64,000 nt of DNA from contig NZ_SJSB01000008.1 of the NCBI RefSeq assembly GCF_004352835.1, forward strand, positions 124,001-188,000. Reading direction: 5' to 3'. The DNA is from Marinomonas flavescens. Lineage in GTDB: Bacteria > Pseudomonadota > Gammaproteobacteria > Pseudomonadales > Marinomonadaceae. Position numbers and translations under genes: made by a program. How positions within the stretch are numbered: position 1 is the first letter of the stretch; each line of letters starts with the position of its first letter. This document shows positions 9,076 through 18,674 of the stretch, in pieces. The notes below the pieces were generated by a model, which saw only the letters and a list, made by a program, of their open reading frames with translations, ran no database searches and was not told the origin of the DNA.

Positions 9076-9398
9076 CAGTGACAGAGTCGGTGTTGGTGAT
9101 TGCTGGTATGTTCATCGTTACTTTCGGTGTGCGTTTTGTGTTGTTTGCTCGAGCGCATAAAGTTGTTATGCCAGTGTTTTTAGATCGTGCATTAAAATTC
9201 GTGCCAGTGGCGGTGCTGACATCGATTATTGCTCCTATGATTTTTGTTTCTAATCATCAGCTAAATACCTCATTTAACAATCCATGGTTACTGGGTGCCT
9301 TTGCCGCATTTTTGGTCGGTTTATGGAAGCAACAGCAATTGCTCACGATTGTGGTCGGTGTTGTGGTGTTTTTTGTGGCGAAATATGTTTTTTCGTAA
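9072..9398 (+). CDS. azlD: AzlD-family exporter small subunit
   Basis: The 108-residue protein is a small integral membrane protein of about four helices and matches the AzlD partner of AzlC. FVTFGVRFVLF and the FVPVAVLTSIIAPMI segment are typical. Its start overlaps the azlC stop codon. No terminator was seen before glnS, whose start lies 106 bases downstream, so read-through into glnS is possible. Confidence 0.87.
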   Translation: MTVTESVLVIAGMFIVTFGVRFVLFARAHKVVMPVFLDRALKFVPVAVLTSIIAPMIFVSNHQLNTSFNNPWLLGAFAAFLVGLWKQQQLLTIVVGVVVFFVAKYVFS

Positions 9399-9504
9399 AG
9401 GATTTTTGCGCTCTCTAATATCACTATGAAAGCGAAATCGGATATACTTGTTTATCAAAGTAACAATACTGTTATAAGAAATTTTATCGGGACTTACATC
9501 AACC

Positions 9505-11178
9505 ATGTCAGAAACGTCGAAACCAGGTAATTTCATTACCCAAATCATTGATAAAGATAACGAATCAGGTAAACACAATGGTGTTGTTATGACGCGCTTC
9601 CCACCTGAACCGAATGGCTACCTACACATCGGTCATGCAAAATCTATTTGCCTAAATTTCGGTATAGCTCAGCGTTACAATGGTCAGTGTAATCTTCGTT
9701 TTGACGACACCAATCCTGAAAAGGAAAGTGTTGAGTACATTGAATCCATTAAACGTGACGTCGAATGGCTAGGGTTTGAATGGAAAGATGAGCCGAAATT
9801 TGCTTCTGATTATTTTCAGGCGCTTTATGATTTTGCGGTTCAGCTGATTGGAATGGGCAAGGCGTATGTGTGTGAGCTAAATGGCGAGCAAATGCGCGAA
9901 TATCGTGGCACATTGAAAGAGCCAGGTAAAAACAGCCCTTATCGAGATCGTTCTGTTGAAGAAAACCTTGCCTTGTTTGCAGACATGAAAGATGGCAAGT
10001 ACAAAGATGGTGAAGTGGTTCTGCGCGCTAAAATTGATATGGCGAGCCCGAACATGAACCTACGTGATCCTATTATTTATCGAGTGCGTCACGTGCATCA
10101 CCACCAAACGGGTGATCAGTGGTGCGTTTACCCAATGTACGATTTTACTCACTGTTTGTCTGATGCATTAGAAAACATCACGCACTCTATTTGTACACTA
10201 GAGTTCCAAGATCATCGTCCATTGTACGATTGGGTACTGGATACGTTAGGTACGGCGCATCCGCAGCAAATTGAATTTGCACGCTTAAACCTTAACTACA
10301 CGGTGACCAGTAAGCGTAAATTGAAACAACTTGTTGACGAGAAGCATGTACACGGTTGGGATGATCCGCGTATGCCAACGATTTCTGGCTTGCGTCGTCG
10401 TGGTTATACCGCCTTGTCAATCCGTAATTTCTGTGAGCGTATTGGTGTGACTCGATCTGACGGTATTGTCGATATGGGCATGCTAGAGCACGCTATCCGT
10501 GAAGATCTGGATGCGAATGCAGGTCGTGCTATGGCGGTGCTAAACCCGATTAAAGTAACGCTGACTAACTACCCAGAAGACAAAGAAGAAATCTTCACGG
10601 TGAACAATCACCCGAAAAATGAAGACGCAGGTCAGCGTAAAGTGCCATTTAGTAAAACGCTTTACATTGATGCGGCTGACTTTGCTGAAGAGCCGCCTCG
10701 TAAGTGGAAGCGTTTGACTCTAGAAGGTGCGGTTCGTTTGCGCGGTGGTTATGTGATCACTTGTGATGAAGCGATTAAGAACGATGCGGGTGAAGTCGTT
10801 GAGTTGTTGTGTCGTTATGACGAAAACACCTTGGGTGTGAACCCTGAGGGTTACAAGCCAAAAGGCGTTATCCATTGGGTAAGTGCGCAACATGCCGTTG
10901 ATGCTACCGTGAATTTGTACGATCGCTTGTTCAATCATGAAGCACCAGACGCAAATCACGAAGACAAAACCTTCTTAGATTTTATCAATACTGAGTCTTT
11001 GACTGTGTTAACGAATGCGAAAGTTGAACCTTCTTTGTTGGATTCTGAAAAAGGCCAAGGCTTTCAGTTCGAGCGTGAAGGGTATTTCTGTCGTGATCTA
11101 AAAGAAGATGGCGTGGTCTTTAACCGCACTGTAACGTTGCGGGATTCTTGGGCAAAAATTGAAGCGAAAGGGAAATAA
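9505..11178 (+). CDS. glnS: Glutaminyl-tRNA synthetase
   Basis: GlnS charges tRNA-Gln with glutamine in the cytoplasm. The 557-residue class I synthetase has [15 protein letters not shown], with HIGH at residues 41-44, and the second catalytic loop as [10 protein letters not shown] in place of canonical KMSKS, as in other GlnRS. The C-terminal beta-barrel anticodon-binding region follows. Presence of GlnS means direct charging rather than the transamidation route for this tRNA. cysS begins five bases after the stop codon, so the two synthetases form an operon. Confidence 0.97.
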   Translation: MSETSKPGNFITQIIDKDNESGKHNGVVMTRFPPEPNGYLHIGHAKSICLNFGIAQRYNGQCNLRFDDTNPEKESVEYIESIKRDVEWLGFEWKDEPKFASDYFQALYDFAVQLIGMGKAYVCELNGEQMREYRGTLKEPGKNSPYRDRSVEENLALFADMKDGKYKDGEVVLRAKIDMASPNMNLRDPIIYRVRHVHHHQTGDQWCVYPMYDFTHCLSDALENITHSICTLEFQDHRPLYDWVLDTLGTAHPQQIEFARLNLNYTVTSKRKLKQLVDEKHVHGWDDPRMPTISGLRRRGYTALSIRNFCERIGVTRSDGIVDMGMLEHAIREDLDANAGRAMAVLNPIKVTLTNYPEDKEEIFTVNNHPKNEDAGQRKVPFSKTLYIDAADFAEEPPRKWKRLTLEGAVRLRGGYVITCDEAIKNDAGEVVELLCRYDENTLGVNPEGYKPKGVIHWVSAQHAVDATVNLYDRLFNHEAPDANHEDKTFLDFINTESLTVLTNAKVEPSLLDSEKGQGFQFEREGYFCRDLKEDGVVFNRTVTLRDSWAKIEAKGK

Positions 11179-11183
11179 TAGAG

Positions 11184-12566
11184 ATGTTGAAGATTTACAA
11201 CACCCTGAGTGGGAAGAAAGAAATTTTCAAGCCAATAGAAGAAGGCAAAGTTGGTATGTACGTTTGTGGTAACACAGTGTACGACTACTGCCATATTGGT
11301 CATGCTCGAGCCATGATTTCCTTTGATATTATTTCACGTTTCATTCGTCACTTAGGGTACGAATTGAACTATGTGCGCAACATTACGGATGTGGATGACA
11401 AGATCATCAAGCGTGCTGAAGAAAATAACGAGTCAACTCAGGCGTTGACTGAGCGAATGATTGCGGCGCAACGTGAAGACGAATTGCGCCTTGGCAATAA
11501 AATGCCAGATCGTGAGCCTAAAGCCACAGAATTCATGCAAGAAATAATCGACATGATTCAAGTGCTTATTGAAAAAGGTTTTGCGTATCATGGTGCTTCT
11601 GGTGATGTGTATTACCGTACGTCTGCCTTTAAAGATTATGGCAAGCTAAATAATCGCAAGCTTGAAGACATGCTAGCGGGCGCGCGCATTGATGTTGAAG
11701 TGGCCAAAGAGCACCCAGCGGATTTCGTTTTGTGGAAGCAAGCGAAAGCAGGAGAAGTATCGTGGTCATCGCCTTGGGGTGAAGGGCGTCCTGGTTGGCA
11801 CATTGAGTGTTCTGCTATGTCGACAAACTGCCTAGGCAGTCATTTTGATATTCATGGTGGTGGTCCAGATCTTAAATTTCCGCATCATGAAAACGAAATT
11901 GCTCAGTCCGAAGCGGCAACCGGTAAGGAATACGTGAATTACTGGATGCATTGTGGTGCGGTTCGAGTCAACAATGAAAAAATGTCTAAATCGTTAGGCA
12001 ACTTTTTCACCGTACGCGATGTGTTGGCTAAGTACAATCCTGAAGTGGTTCGCTACTTGATGGTGTCTAGTCAATATCGCAGTGCGATTGATTATTCTGA
12101 TCAAAGTCTAAATGAAGCGAAAGTCGCGTTAGAGCGTCTGTATACCTCGTTACGTGGTCAAGGCGCTGCTGCTGAGTATCTTCCTACGGAATTTACTGAG
12201 CGCTTCGAAGCGGCCATGAAAGACGACTTTAATACCGCTGTTGCTGTGTCTGTGTTGTTTGAATTGGTTCGTGAGTTAAATAAAGCCAAAACAGACAATG
12301 CAGAGCAGGCTGAATCATTGGCGGCGGAGCTGGTGGCGTTGGCAGATTTACTGGGTTTGTTAAAACAAGATCCAGAGTACTTTTTGCAAAACAGTACCGT
12401 CTCTGAAGGCCTAGATGACGCAGCTATTCAAGTCTTGATTGATGAGCGTACTCAGGCTCGTAAAGATAAAAACTTTGCGCGCAGTGATGAAGTTCGTGAT
12501 GAGTTGGCGGCTCAGGGGATTGAGTTGTTGGATAGCCGAGAAGGAACGTCTTGGACTAGGCGTTAA
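11184..12566 (+). CDS. cysS: Cysteinyl-tRNA synthetase
   Basis: CysS attaches cysteine to tRNA-Cys. The 460-residue protein shows C28 in MYVCGNTVYDYCHIGHAR (HIGH at 37-40), the zinc-site residues in HIECSAMS and HHENEIAQ, and KMSKSLGNF near residue 267. The DALR anticodon region lies near the C-terminus. It is the second gene of a glnS-cysS operon that ends in a strong terminator. Confidence 0.97.
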   Translation: MLKIYNTLSGKKEIFKPIEEGKVGMYVCGNTVYDYCHIGHARAMISFDIISRFIRHLGYELNYVRNITDVDDKIIKRAEENNESTQALTERMIAAQREDELRLGNKMPDREPKATEFMQEIIDMIQVLIEKGFAYHGASGDVYYRTSAFKDYGKLNNRKLEDMLAGARIDVEVAKEHPADFVLWKQAKAGEVSWSSPWGEGRPGWHIECSAMSTNCLGSHFDIHGGGPDLKFPHHENEIAQSEAATGKEYVNYWMHCGAVRVNNEKMSKSLGNFFTVRDVLAKYNPEVVRYLMVSSQYRSAIDYSDQSLNEAKVALERLYTSLRGQGAAAEYLPTEFTERFEAAMKDDFNTAVAVSVLFELVRELNKAKTDNAEQAESLAAELVALADLLGLLKQDPEYFLQNSTVSEGLDDAAIQVLIDERTQARKDKNFARSDEVRDELAAQGIELLDSREGTSWTRR

Positions 12567-12578
12567 GCATATAAAAAT

Positions 12579-12619
12579 AAAAGGCGATACCTGCACATAT
12601 CAGGTATCGCCTTTTTTTT
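12579..12619. terminator. Strong bidirectional terminator between cysS and uspA
   Basis: AAAAGGCGATACCTG and CAGGTATCGCCTTTT form a 15-base-pair perfect stem around a seven-base loop, with a T-run on one side and an A-run on the other. It separates the convergent cysS and uspA genes and overlaps the uspA stop codon. Confidence 0.93.
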
Positions 12620-13055
12620 ATTGTTCTTTTTGAACGCGAACGGCAAGTACGTCGCAAGGCGCGCCGTGTAAAACACCGTTGGCAGTAGAGCCAAGTAGTA
12701 ACGCTAAGCCGTGACGGCCGTGACTTCCGACAACAATAAGATCGACCTGTCTTTCTTCAGCAATGCGATGGATTTCGCTTTCAATACCACCTTGAACAAC
12801 GCATGCTTCTTTAACGGGGACATCAAGTTGCTCTTCAAGAATGGACATGCGCTCTTTTGCAGCGTCATGTAACTGTTGTTGAATATCAGTGATATCAATG
12901 GGGACGTCACCACCGTAAGCATAGTTTAGTGACTCTATGACGTGTACGATAACGAGTTCAGCGCCTAGGGGTAAACATAAAGACGCGGCTTTATTGGCCA
13001 CTTTGATGCTCTCATCGGTGAGATCAACAGCGAGTAAAATTTTCTTGTACAACAT
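12618..13055 (-). CDS. Universal stress protein, UspA family
   Basis: The 145-residue single-domain Usp protein starts MLYKKILLAVDLTDES. It carries the ATP-binding pattern G-2x-G-9x-G(S/T) in GSHGRHGLALLLGSTANG, so it should belong to the nucleotide-binding Usp class. Such proteins support survival under starvation or oxidative stress; the exact role is unknown. The ATG at 13055 is preferred over a TTG at 13073 because GGAGG lies upstream of it. It is a single gene facing away from the next unknown gene and converging with cysS. Confidence 0.9.
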   Translation of the reverse strand: MLYKKILLAVDLTDESIKVANKAASLCLPLGAELVIVHVIESLNYAYGGDVPIDITDIQQQLHDAAKERMSILEEQLDVPVKEACVVQGGIESEIHRIAEERQVDLIVVGSHGRHGLALLLGSTANGVLHGAPCDVLAVRVQKEQ

Positions 13056-13115
13056 AAAAACCTCCAAGCTCAACGCTATAATTTATTTTAGTTCAAAAAA
13101 ACAAAGAGACACTTA

Positions 13116-13598
13116 ATGGTCGTGCTAATAATTGTGTTAATTACACTTTCCCTAATGGGATCCGCCTTATGGATCATGCCCCCAAAACAAGAGCGACGAC
13201 GGATGGCATTAAGGATGTTTGCTAGAAAGCACAATCTCATTGTCCAGCTTACATCAATCGGGCTGCCTGACAAGTGGGATAAATCAAAGGAAGTGCATAA
13301 AGTTTGCAGTTATGCTCACTATAGGGCTAAATCGCTTCCGATCACCACAGAGAAAGTATTATTACTTACCTACGATGTTTGGAAATATCATCAAGCAGCA
13401 CCCGGCTGGTGGTCTAGTAAGGCACTACCGTTGTGCGATAAAGATAAAGCGCAATTGGCGTTGTTGTTACCATTAGTCAGGGCGATAGAAATCACGCGTG
13501 AATCTGTGGTGGTTTATTGGGATGAAGCCGGGGCCGAAGAGTCGGTTGAGTTAATGTCCGAATTGTTACCTTCTTTGGCTAGTATCTCATTGGTTTAA
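13116..13598 (+). CDS. Hypothetical protein with N-terminal membrane anchor
   Basis: The 160-residue product opens with one hydrophobic helix (VVLIIVLITLSLMGSALWI) followed by a KQERRRMALR basic stretch, so the bulk should face the cytoplasm. The soluble part is rich in Trp (YDVWKYHQAAPGWWSSK) and has no motif I recognise. It diverges from uspA and its 3' end overlaps the 3' end of the next, minus-strand gene by four bases. That tail-to-tail arrangement with another membrane-anchored unknown may mean a shared role, but this is only inference. Confidence 0.72.
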   Translation: MVVLIIVLITLSLMGSALWIMPPKQERRRMALRMFARKHNLIVQLTSIGLPDKWDKSKEVHKVCSYAHYRAKSLPITTEKVLLLTYDVWKYHQAAPGWWSSKALPLCDKDKAQLALLLPLVRAIEITRESVVVYWDEAGAEESVELMSELLPSLASISLV

Positions 13599-14377
13599 TT
13601 TGCATTTTTGTTTATTGTCGGATCAGTGATATCGTCTCCGGGTTGTAGGTTTTGAATGAGTTGACTCAGTGCTTCTTCTGGATTGTCTGTGGTTTGAATG
13701 GCTTCAATCTTAGGGGCTAAAATTTGTTTCATTTTGTCCGTAACAAATGTTTGTAATGCTTTCTTTTCTGGTCTTTCGATGGAATCAGATTTGATATGAG
13801 ATAGAATTACCCCATATAGAGATTGAGCAACGCGACTATCGCCGCTAATAAAGTTTTTGTTTGCTTGTACTATTTGGCGATTAAGTTGGACCCATAGGTT
13901 CAGCCAGCGCAAATAATCGTAACAAGCTTTGTAGTGTGAATGGCTTAAGCGGCCCTGTCTTCTGAGGAAAAGAAGCATCTTAGCGACTTTTGTTAGGCGC
14001 TCTTTATAGTTTGCTTTTTGTTGAAAGCTTAGCGGCTCTGGAGTTGGATTAAACTCAATTGGATCAGTGTTGCGATCATCTTCTGCTTTAGTGATGCGTG
14101 CTTCGATACGTTCGGCATCATCGGCATATTGGAGCAGCTCGCGTAACGTATCGATATAATAATCATAAAGAACATCACTGGCGATCGAATCTGTGTCAAT
14201 ATCTTTTAAACTGCGCAGATGATATTCAACTCGATCAGCGCGATTTGATAGCTGAAGTTGCTTAAAACGTCGTTCAGTTTGTTCTTTTTCTTTCTGATGT
14301 GCACGTGAACCAATGATTACGGAAAGCACCACGATAATCATTAAAAACACAATTGTAAGAATTTGGAGGAGCGCCAT
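13595..14377 (-). CDS. Hypothetical membrane-anchored helical protein
   Basis: The 260-residue protein starts with a hydrophobic helix (LLQILTIVFLMIIVVLSVII) followed by a charged, coiled-coil-like region (HQKEKEQTERRFKQLQLS). Most of the remainder is predicted helical and strongly charged, ending in an acidic tail. I recognise no catalytic motif. It diverges from topA across 187 bases and meets the preceding plus-strand gene tail to tail with a four-base overlap. Function is unknown; a structural or scaffold role at the inner membrane is possible. Confidence 0.75.
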   Translation of the reverse strand: MALLQILTIVFLMIIVVLSVIIGSRAHQKEKEQTERRFKQLQLSNRADRVEYHLRSLKDIDTDSIASDVLYDYYIDTLRELLQYADDAERIEARITKAEDDRNTDPIEFNPTPEPLSFQQKANYKERLTKVAKMLLFLRRQGRLSHSHYKACYDYLRWLNLWVQLNRQIVQANKNFISGDSRVAQSLYGVILSHIKSDSIERPEKKALQTFVTDKMKQILAPKIEAIQTTDNPEEALSQLIQNLQPGDDITDPTINKNAN

Positions 14378-14564
14378 GATTGTCCTTAAGCAATGAATTC
14401 AGTATGTTAAATAAGAAATACTAGATTCAGCAAGCGATAATGTGAGAAACAATACAGTGATCGCTTGTCATATAAAAGGTGTTTGCTTAATATCAGCGCC
14501 CCGAAAGACTAAATTTCGCAAACGTAGATTTGCAGACGTACTTAAATAAGGCTTACACAGTTCA

Positions 14565-17195
14565 ATGGGAAAATCACTGGTAATCGTGGAATCGCCCGCT
14601 AAGGCGAAAACCATCAATAAATACCTAGGCAACGATTATGTTGTGAAATCGAGTGTGGGACACATTCGAGACCTGCCGACAGGTTCAACAGCAAAATCAA
14701 CTCCGCAGGAGCGAGCAAAACAAGCCGCTTTGACGAGAAAGATGAGCCCAGAAGAGAAGGTTGAGCATAAACGCCGCAAATCTCGACAGCAGCTTATTTC
14801 TCGAATGGGCGTTGACCCGGAAAATGGTTGGGAAGCGCACTACGAAGTGCTTCCGGGCAAGGAAAAAGTGGTTGAAGAGCTAAGACGTCTTGCCAAAAAT
14901 GCCGATACCATCTATCTCGCGACCGATTTGGATAGAGAGGGTGAGGCTATTGCGTGGCATCTTCGTGAGGCCATCGGTGGTGATGACAGCCGCTATAAGC
15001 GTGTCGTGTTCAACGAAATTACAAAAAAAGCCATACAAGCCGCTTTTGAAACGCCATCTGAACTTGATATGGATCGTGTTAATGCGCAGCAAGCGCGTCG
15101 CTTTTTAGACCGTGTTGTTGGTTTTATGGTGTCGCCATTGTTGTGGGCAAAAGTGGCTCGAGGCTTGTCCGCAGGTCGCGTTCAATCAGTTGCAGTACGC
15201 TTGATTGTTGAACGTGAAAAAGAAATACGCGCTTTTATTCCTGATGAGTTTTGGGAGTTGGATGCGAATTTAACAACGCCAGCGAAAGATATGATCAAAT
15301 TTGCAGCAGCAAAATATCAAGGCAAAGAATACCGTCCTGTAAGTCAGGAACAGTCTGATGAGCATCTCGCTCGCTTGAAAAATGCCGATTACTTGGTAAG
15401 TAATCGCGAAGATAAACCGACAAGCAGTAAGCCATCAGCGCCATTTATAACTTCTACCTTGCAACAAGCCGCGAGTACTCGACTTGGTTATGGCGTTAAA
15501 AAGACCATGATGTTGGCTCAGCGCCTTTATGAGGGTGGTTACATTACTTATATGCGTACAGACTCAACTAACTTGAGTTTAGAGGCTGTAGAGGCGCTAC
15601 GCGGATATATTGCTGAGAAATTTGGCGACAAATACTTACCTGAAGAACCTATTCGCTACAGCAGTAAAGAAGGGGCTCAAGAAGCCCATGAAGCGATTCG
15701 TCCTTCTGATGTTAGTGTGCGCCAAGAAGATTTGTTAAGCATGGAAAAAGACGCGCATCGTCTTTATGAATTGATCCGTGCTCAGTTTATGGCGTGTCAA
15801 ATGACACCTGCGCAATACACATCTACGACTGTCACCGTAACAAGTGGTGAGTATGAGTTTAAAGCAAAAGGGCGTATTTTACGCTTTGATGGTTACACTC
15901 GTGCTATGCAAGGTGTGGTTAAGAAAGGCGAAGACAATATTCTTCCAGATGTTGCTAAAGGTGAGACTCTCACTCTAGAAGCATTATTGCCAGAGCAGCA
16001 CTTTACTAAACCAACGGCGCGTTTTGGTGAAGCCAGTTTAGTAAAAGAGCTTGAGAAGCGTGGTATCGGTCGTCCTTCTACGTATGCATCAATCATTTCT
16101 ACTATCCAAGATCGTGGTTACGTTCGAGTAGAGAATCGTCGCTTTTACGCTGAAAAAATGGGCGATATTGTGACTGAAAGGTTGGTGGATAGCTTTCACT
16201 CCCTCATGAACTATAGCTTTACTGCACAAATGGAAGAGCAGTTGGATGCAGTGGCAGAAGGTCGTGAGAACTGGATTGAAGCGCTCAATGCTTTTTATCA
16301 TGGTTTTAGTGCTGTATTAGCCAAAGCAGAAGATCCTGAAGATGGGATGATGCTGAATGAGCCAACACCAACCGATATTGCTTGTCCTACTTGCGGAAGG
16401 CCAATGCAAATTCGAACTGCTAGTACAGGCGTATTTATGTCTTGTTCTGGCTATGCGTTACCACCAAAAGAGCGTTGTAAAGCGACGATTAACCTTACTC
16501 GTGGTGATGAAGCGGTTGCTGTAGATGACGATGAAGCAGAATCAAAAGCGCTGATCAATAAGCGACGTTGTGATATTTGTGGTTCTGCCATGGACAGTTA
16601 TTTGATGGATGAACACCGTAAGTTACACGTGTGTGGTAACAATCCAACATGTTCTGGTTATGCGGTGGAAGAGGGTACATTTAAGATTAAAGGGTACGAT
16701 GGTCCAGTACTTGAGTGTGATAAATGTGGCTCAGAAATGCAGCTTAAGACAGGTCGTTTCGGCAAATATTTTGGTTGTACCAGCGACGATTGTAAAAATA
16801 CTCGCAAGCTTTTGAAGAGCGGGGAAGCGGCGCCACCTAAGATGGACCCAGTTCCGATGCCTGATCTAGCTTGTTTAAAAGTAGAAGATCATTACGTTTT
16901 ACGTGATGGTGCAACGGGTTTGTTTTTAGCGGCTAGTCAGTTTCCTCGTAAGCGAGAAACTCGAGCACCGCTGGTGAAAGAATTGCTTCCTTACATGGAG
17001 CAAATCGACCCTAAATATCACTTTTTCTCTAATGCTCCAGTTATGGATAACGAAGGTCGTCCGACCATTATTCGTTACAGTCGTAAGACGAAAGAGCAGT
17101 ATGTGATGACTGAAGAAGAAGGTAAGCCAACGGGTTGGAAAGCCTATTATGTTGGTAAGCAATGGGTCGTTGAAGAAGGTAAGAAAAAGAAATGA
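14565..17195 (+). CDS. topA: DNA topoisomerase I
   Basis: TopA relaxes negative supercoils by transient single-strand cleavage. The 876-residue protein has the TOPRIM domain at the N-terminus ([16 protein letters not shown], then [12 protein letters not shown]), the catalytic tyrosine Y329 in [10 protein letters not shown], and three C-terminal four-cysteine zinc ribbons. The ribbons begin [16 protein letters not shown] and CDKCGSEM. Its stop overlaps the next start by four bases, so topA leads a three-gene operon. Confidence 0.97.
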   Translation: MGKSLVIVESPAKAKTINKYLGNDYVVKSSVGHIRDLPTGSTAKSTPQERAKQAALTRKMSPEEKVEHKRRKSRQQLISRMGVDPENGWEAHYEVLPGKEKVVEELRRLAKNADTIYLATDLDREGEAIAWHLREAIGGDDSRYKRVVFNEITKKAIQAAFETPSELDMDRVNAQQARRFLDRVVGFMVSPLLWAKVARGLSAGRVQSVAVRLIVEREKEIRAFIPDEFWELDANLTTPAKDMIKFAAAKYQGKEYRPVSQEQSDEHLARLKNADYLVSNREDKPTSSKPSAPFITSTLQQAASTRLGYGVKKTMMLAQRLYEGGYITYMRTDSTNLSLEAVEALRGYIAEKFGDKYLPEEPIRYSSKEGAQEAHEAIRPSDVSVRQEDLLSMEKDAHRLYELIRAQFMACQMTPAQYTSTTVTVTSGEYEFKAKGRILRFDGYTRAMQGVVKKGEDNILPDVAKGETLTLEALLPEQHFTKPTARFGEASLVKELEKRGIGRPSTYASIISTIQDRGYVRVENRRFYAEKMGDIVTERLVDSFHSLMNYSFTAQMEEQLDAVAEGRENWIEALNAFYHGFSAVLAKAEDPEDGMMLNEPTPTDIACPTCGRPMQIRTASTGVFMSCSGYALPPKERCKATINLTRGDEAVAVDDDEAESKALINKRRCDICGSAMDSYLMDEHRKLHVCGNNPTCSGYAVEEGTFKIKGYDGPVLECDKCGSEMQLKTGRFGKYFGCTSDDCKNTRKLLKSGEAAPPKMDPVPMPDLACLKVEDHYVLRDGATGLFLAASQFPRKRETRAPLVKELLPYMEQIDPKYHFFSNAPVMDNEGRPTIIRYSRKTKEQYVMTEEEGKPTGWKAYYVGKQWVVEEGKKKK

Positions 17196-17662
17196 GTGCT
17201 GCAACTCCAGCGAGTTTAACCAATCAAAAGTTGGATTCAGCACGCCGTTTTCTTCGACAAAGTCAAGACGATGCAGGTTCTTGGCTTGGCGCAAGTTTGG
17301 AAGGGGCCGCAATCTTTCATTTGCGCAGTGCGTTGAATGGATTGCTGCAGGAGGTTGGTTTGGCTTACCAGCTAACCTCTGGTTTGCAACTTGATGGTTT
17401 GTTGCGAGAAGCTAAAGGTAAAGATGTTGTCGTGCCGGTATTAGTCGAACTGCATGACTTATCTTTGCAGTCTGGTTCTTGGCTAAATCAATTAGAGCAA
17501 GCTTATTTGGTTCAATTTGAATGCCGCTCTTCCACGTTTGTCAAAGCCAATGAAGCAAACTTGATCGGTCGTGGTGGCGATGACGGTGCATCGGTTAATG
17601 TGTTTTTATCTAAGCTAACGGAGTTGGTGTTGCGTTTTAGAGAAGAATCCTCAGAGTATTAA
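17192..17662 (+). CDS. Small helical protein downstream of topA (DUF6586-like)
   Basis: The 156-residue soluble protein overlaps topA by ATGA. From memory it corresponds to the conserved small protein that follows topA in pseudomonads (PA3010 position, DUF6586). It appears all-helical, with a [20 protein letters not shown] segment, and has no catalytic motif. Tight coupling to topA suggests a role linked to DNA topology or simply co-expression. The family name is moderately certain; the function is unknown. Confidence 0.75.
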   Translation: MSAATPASLTNQKLDSARRFLRQSQDDAGSWLGASLEGAAIFHLRSALNGLLQEVGLAYQLTSGLQLDGLLREAKGKDVVVPVLVELHDLSLQSGSWLNQLEQAYLVQFECRSSTFVKANEANLIGRGGDDGASVNVFLSKLTELVLRFREESSEY

Positions 17663-17664
17663 AT

Positions 17665-17931
17665 ATGAAAGAATCCTATCTAGAAATTATTGAGCTGGAC
17701 AATGGCGATATTGTATTGCGTCCAGCTGGCGAAGAGGGCGAGAATGCAGAGCCCTTGGCAACATTAACCATTTCTGATGATACTAAGTCTTATCTTAAAG
17801 AACGTTATTTTGAACTGGCAAAATGCATGTTTCATGCAGGAATTGATTTTGTTTATTCGGAAGAAGAAACGTTTGGTGATGACATGGAGTATCCAGAAGA
17901 TATGGATGTAAGGCCTAAAATATTGCATTAA
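17665..17931 (+). CDS. Small acidic conserved hypothetical protein
   Basis: This 88-residue acidic protein (MKESYLEIIELDNGDIVLRP at the start, an EEETFGDDMEYPEDMD stretch near the end) begins two bases after the preceding stop codon. It matches, in position and character, the small gene between the topA-linked gene and lexA in pseudomonads (PA3009 position). In that group sulA lies next; no sulA-like gene is present here. Function is unknown. Confidence 0.78.
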   Translation: MKESYLEIIELDNGDIVLRPAGEEGENAEPLATLTISDDTKSYLKERYFELAKCMFHAGIDFVYSEEETFGDDMEYPEDMDVRPKILH

Positions 17932-17959
17932 AAAAGGCGAAGCATTTGCTTCGCCTTTT
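17932..17959. terminator. Bidirectional terminator between the topA operon and lexA
   Basis: AAAAGGCGAAGC, a four-base loop ATTT and GCTTCGCCTTTT form a perfect 12-base-pair stem with A- and T-rich ends. It lies between the convergent topA operon and lexA. Confidence 0.9.
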
Positions 17960-17983
17960 GGCTTTTCGGCTGAAGGTTCTGAT

Positions 17984-18604
17984 TTAAATAGTTTGGCGTA
18001 TGACGCCTACTGAAAGTCCTTCAATAGCAAACTCTTCGCTTTCTAAATCTACAATGATATCGTCAAAGTCTTCATTTTCCGGTACTAAGCGAATTAAGCT
18101 GCCTTTTTGGAAAAATCGTTTAACAGTGACTTCTTCGCCTATTCGAGCAACAACAATTTGGCCGTCACGAACAGTTGTTGTCTTATGAACAGCAAGTAGG
18201 TCTCCTTCCATGATGCCTATGTTCTTCATGCTAGTGCCAGAGACGGAAAGAAGGTAATCCGCCTTAGGTGAAAACATCGCGGCTGGAACATTAACATGAG
18301 AAGCGACATTTTCTTGGGCCAAAATTGGAAACCCAGCAGCGACCTTGCCAATAACGGGTAATCCGGCATCCGCTTTTTCTGCTAAAGCAGGGTCTTCAAG
18401 CAGGCGAATGCCACGGGATGCGCCGGAAAGCATTTCTATGGCCCCTTTTTTAGCGAGGGCTTTTAGATGTTCTTCAGCGGCATTAGGAGATTTGAACCCT
18501 AGGCGACGGGCTATTTCTGCACGAGTTGGAGGAAAACCTGTTTCGCTAATAAATTCACGAATGGTTTCTAGTACGTCAGATTGTCTGTTGGTTAATTTAA
18601 TCAT
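17984..18604 (-). CDS. lexA: LexA, SOS repressor
   Basis: LexA binds SOS boxes as a dimer and cleaves itself when RecA filaments form. The 206-residue protein has the winged-helix N-terminus ([20 protein letters not shown]), the cleavage site A90-G91 in KVAAGFPIL, catalytic Ser125 in VSGTSMKN and Lys162 in VTVKRF. The bases before its start hold two LexA boxes, so it is autoregulated. It diverges from dinG, which shares the same operator region. Confidence 0.97.
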   Translation of the reverse strand: MIKLTNRQSDVLETIREFISETGFPPTRAEIARRLGFKSPNAAEEHLKALAKKGAIEMLSGASRGIRLLEDPALAEKADAGLPVIGKVAAGFPILAQENVASHVNVPAAMFSPKADYLLSVSGTSMKNIGIMEGDLLAVHKTTTVRDGQIVVARIGEEVTVKRFFQKGSLIRLVPENEDFDDIIVDLESEEFAIEGLSVGVIRQTI

Positions 18605-18612
18605 AGCGTCAT

Positions 18613-18628
18613 CTGGTTGTTTATACAG
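18613..18628. promoter_or_regulatory. LexA (SOS) box 1 in the lexA-dinG intergenic region
   Basis: CTG, ten bases (GTTGTTTATA) and CAG match the CTG-N10-CAG core of gammaproteobacterial SOS boxes, although the spacer is less AT-alternating than the consensus. It lies nine bases from the lexA start and upstream of dinG. Confidence 0.75.
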
Positions 18629-18631
18629 TAA

Positions 18632-18647
18632 CTGTTATTATATACAG
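18632..18647. promoter_or_regulatory. LexA (SOS) box 2, overlapping the lexA promoter
   Basis: CTGTTATTATATACAG fits CTG-N10-CAG with an AT-alternating core, three bases from box 1. A consensus -10 on the minus strand (TATAAT, 18642-18637) lies inside this box, with TTGAGT (18666-18661) as -35 at 18-base spacing. LexA bound here would block lexA transcription and probably dinG transcription. Confidence 0.88.
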
Positions 18648-18674
18648 CATTATTCAAGATACTCAATAAATTAA

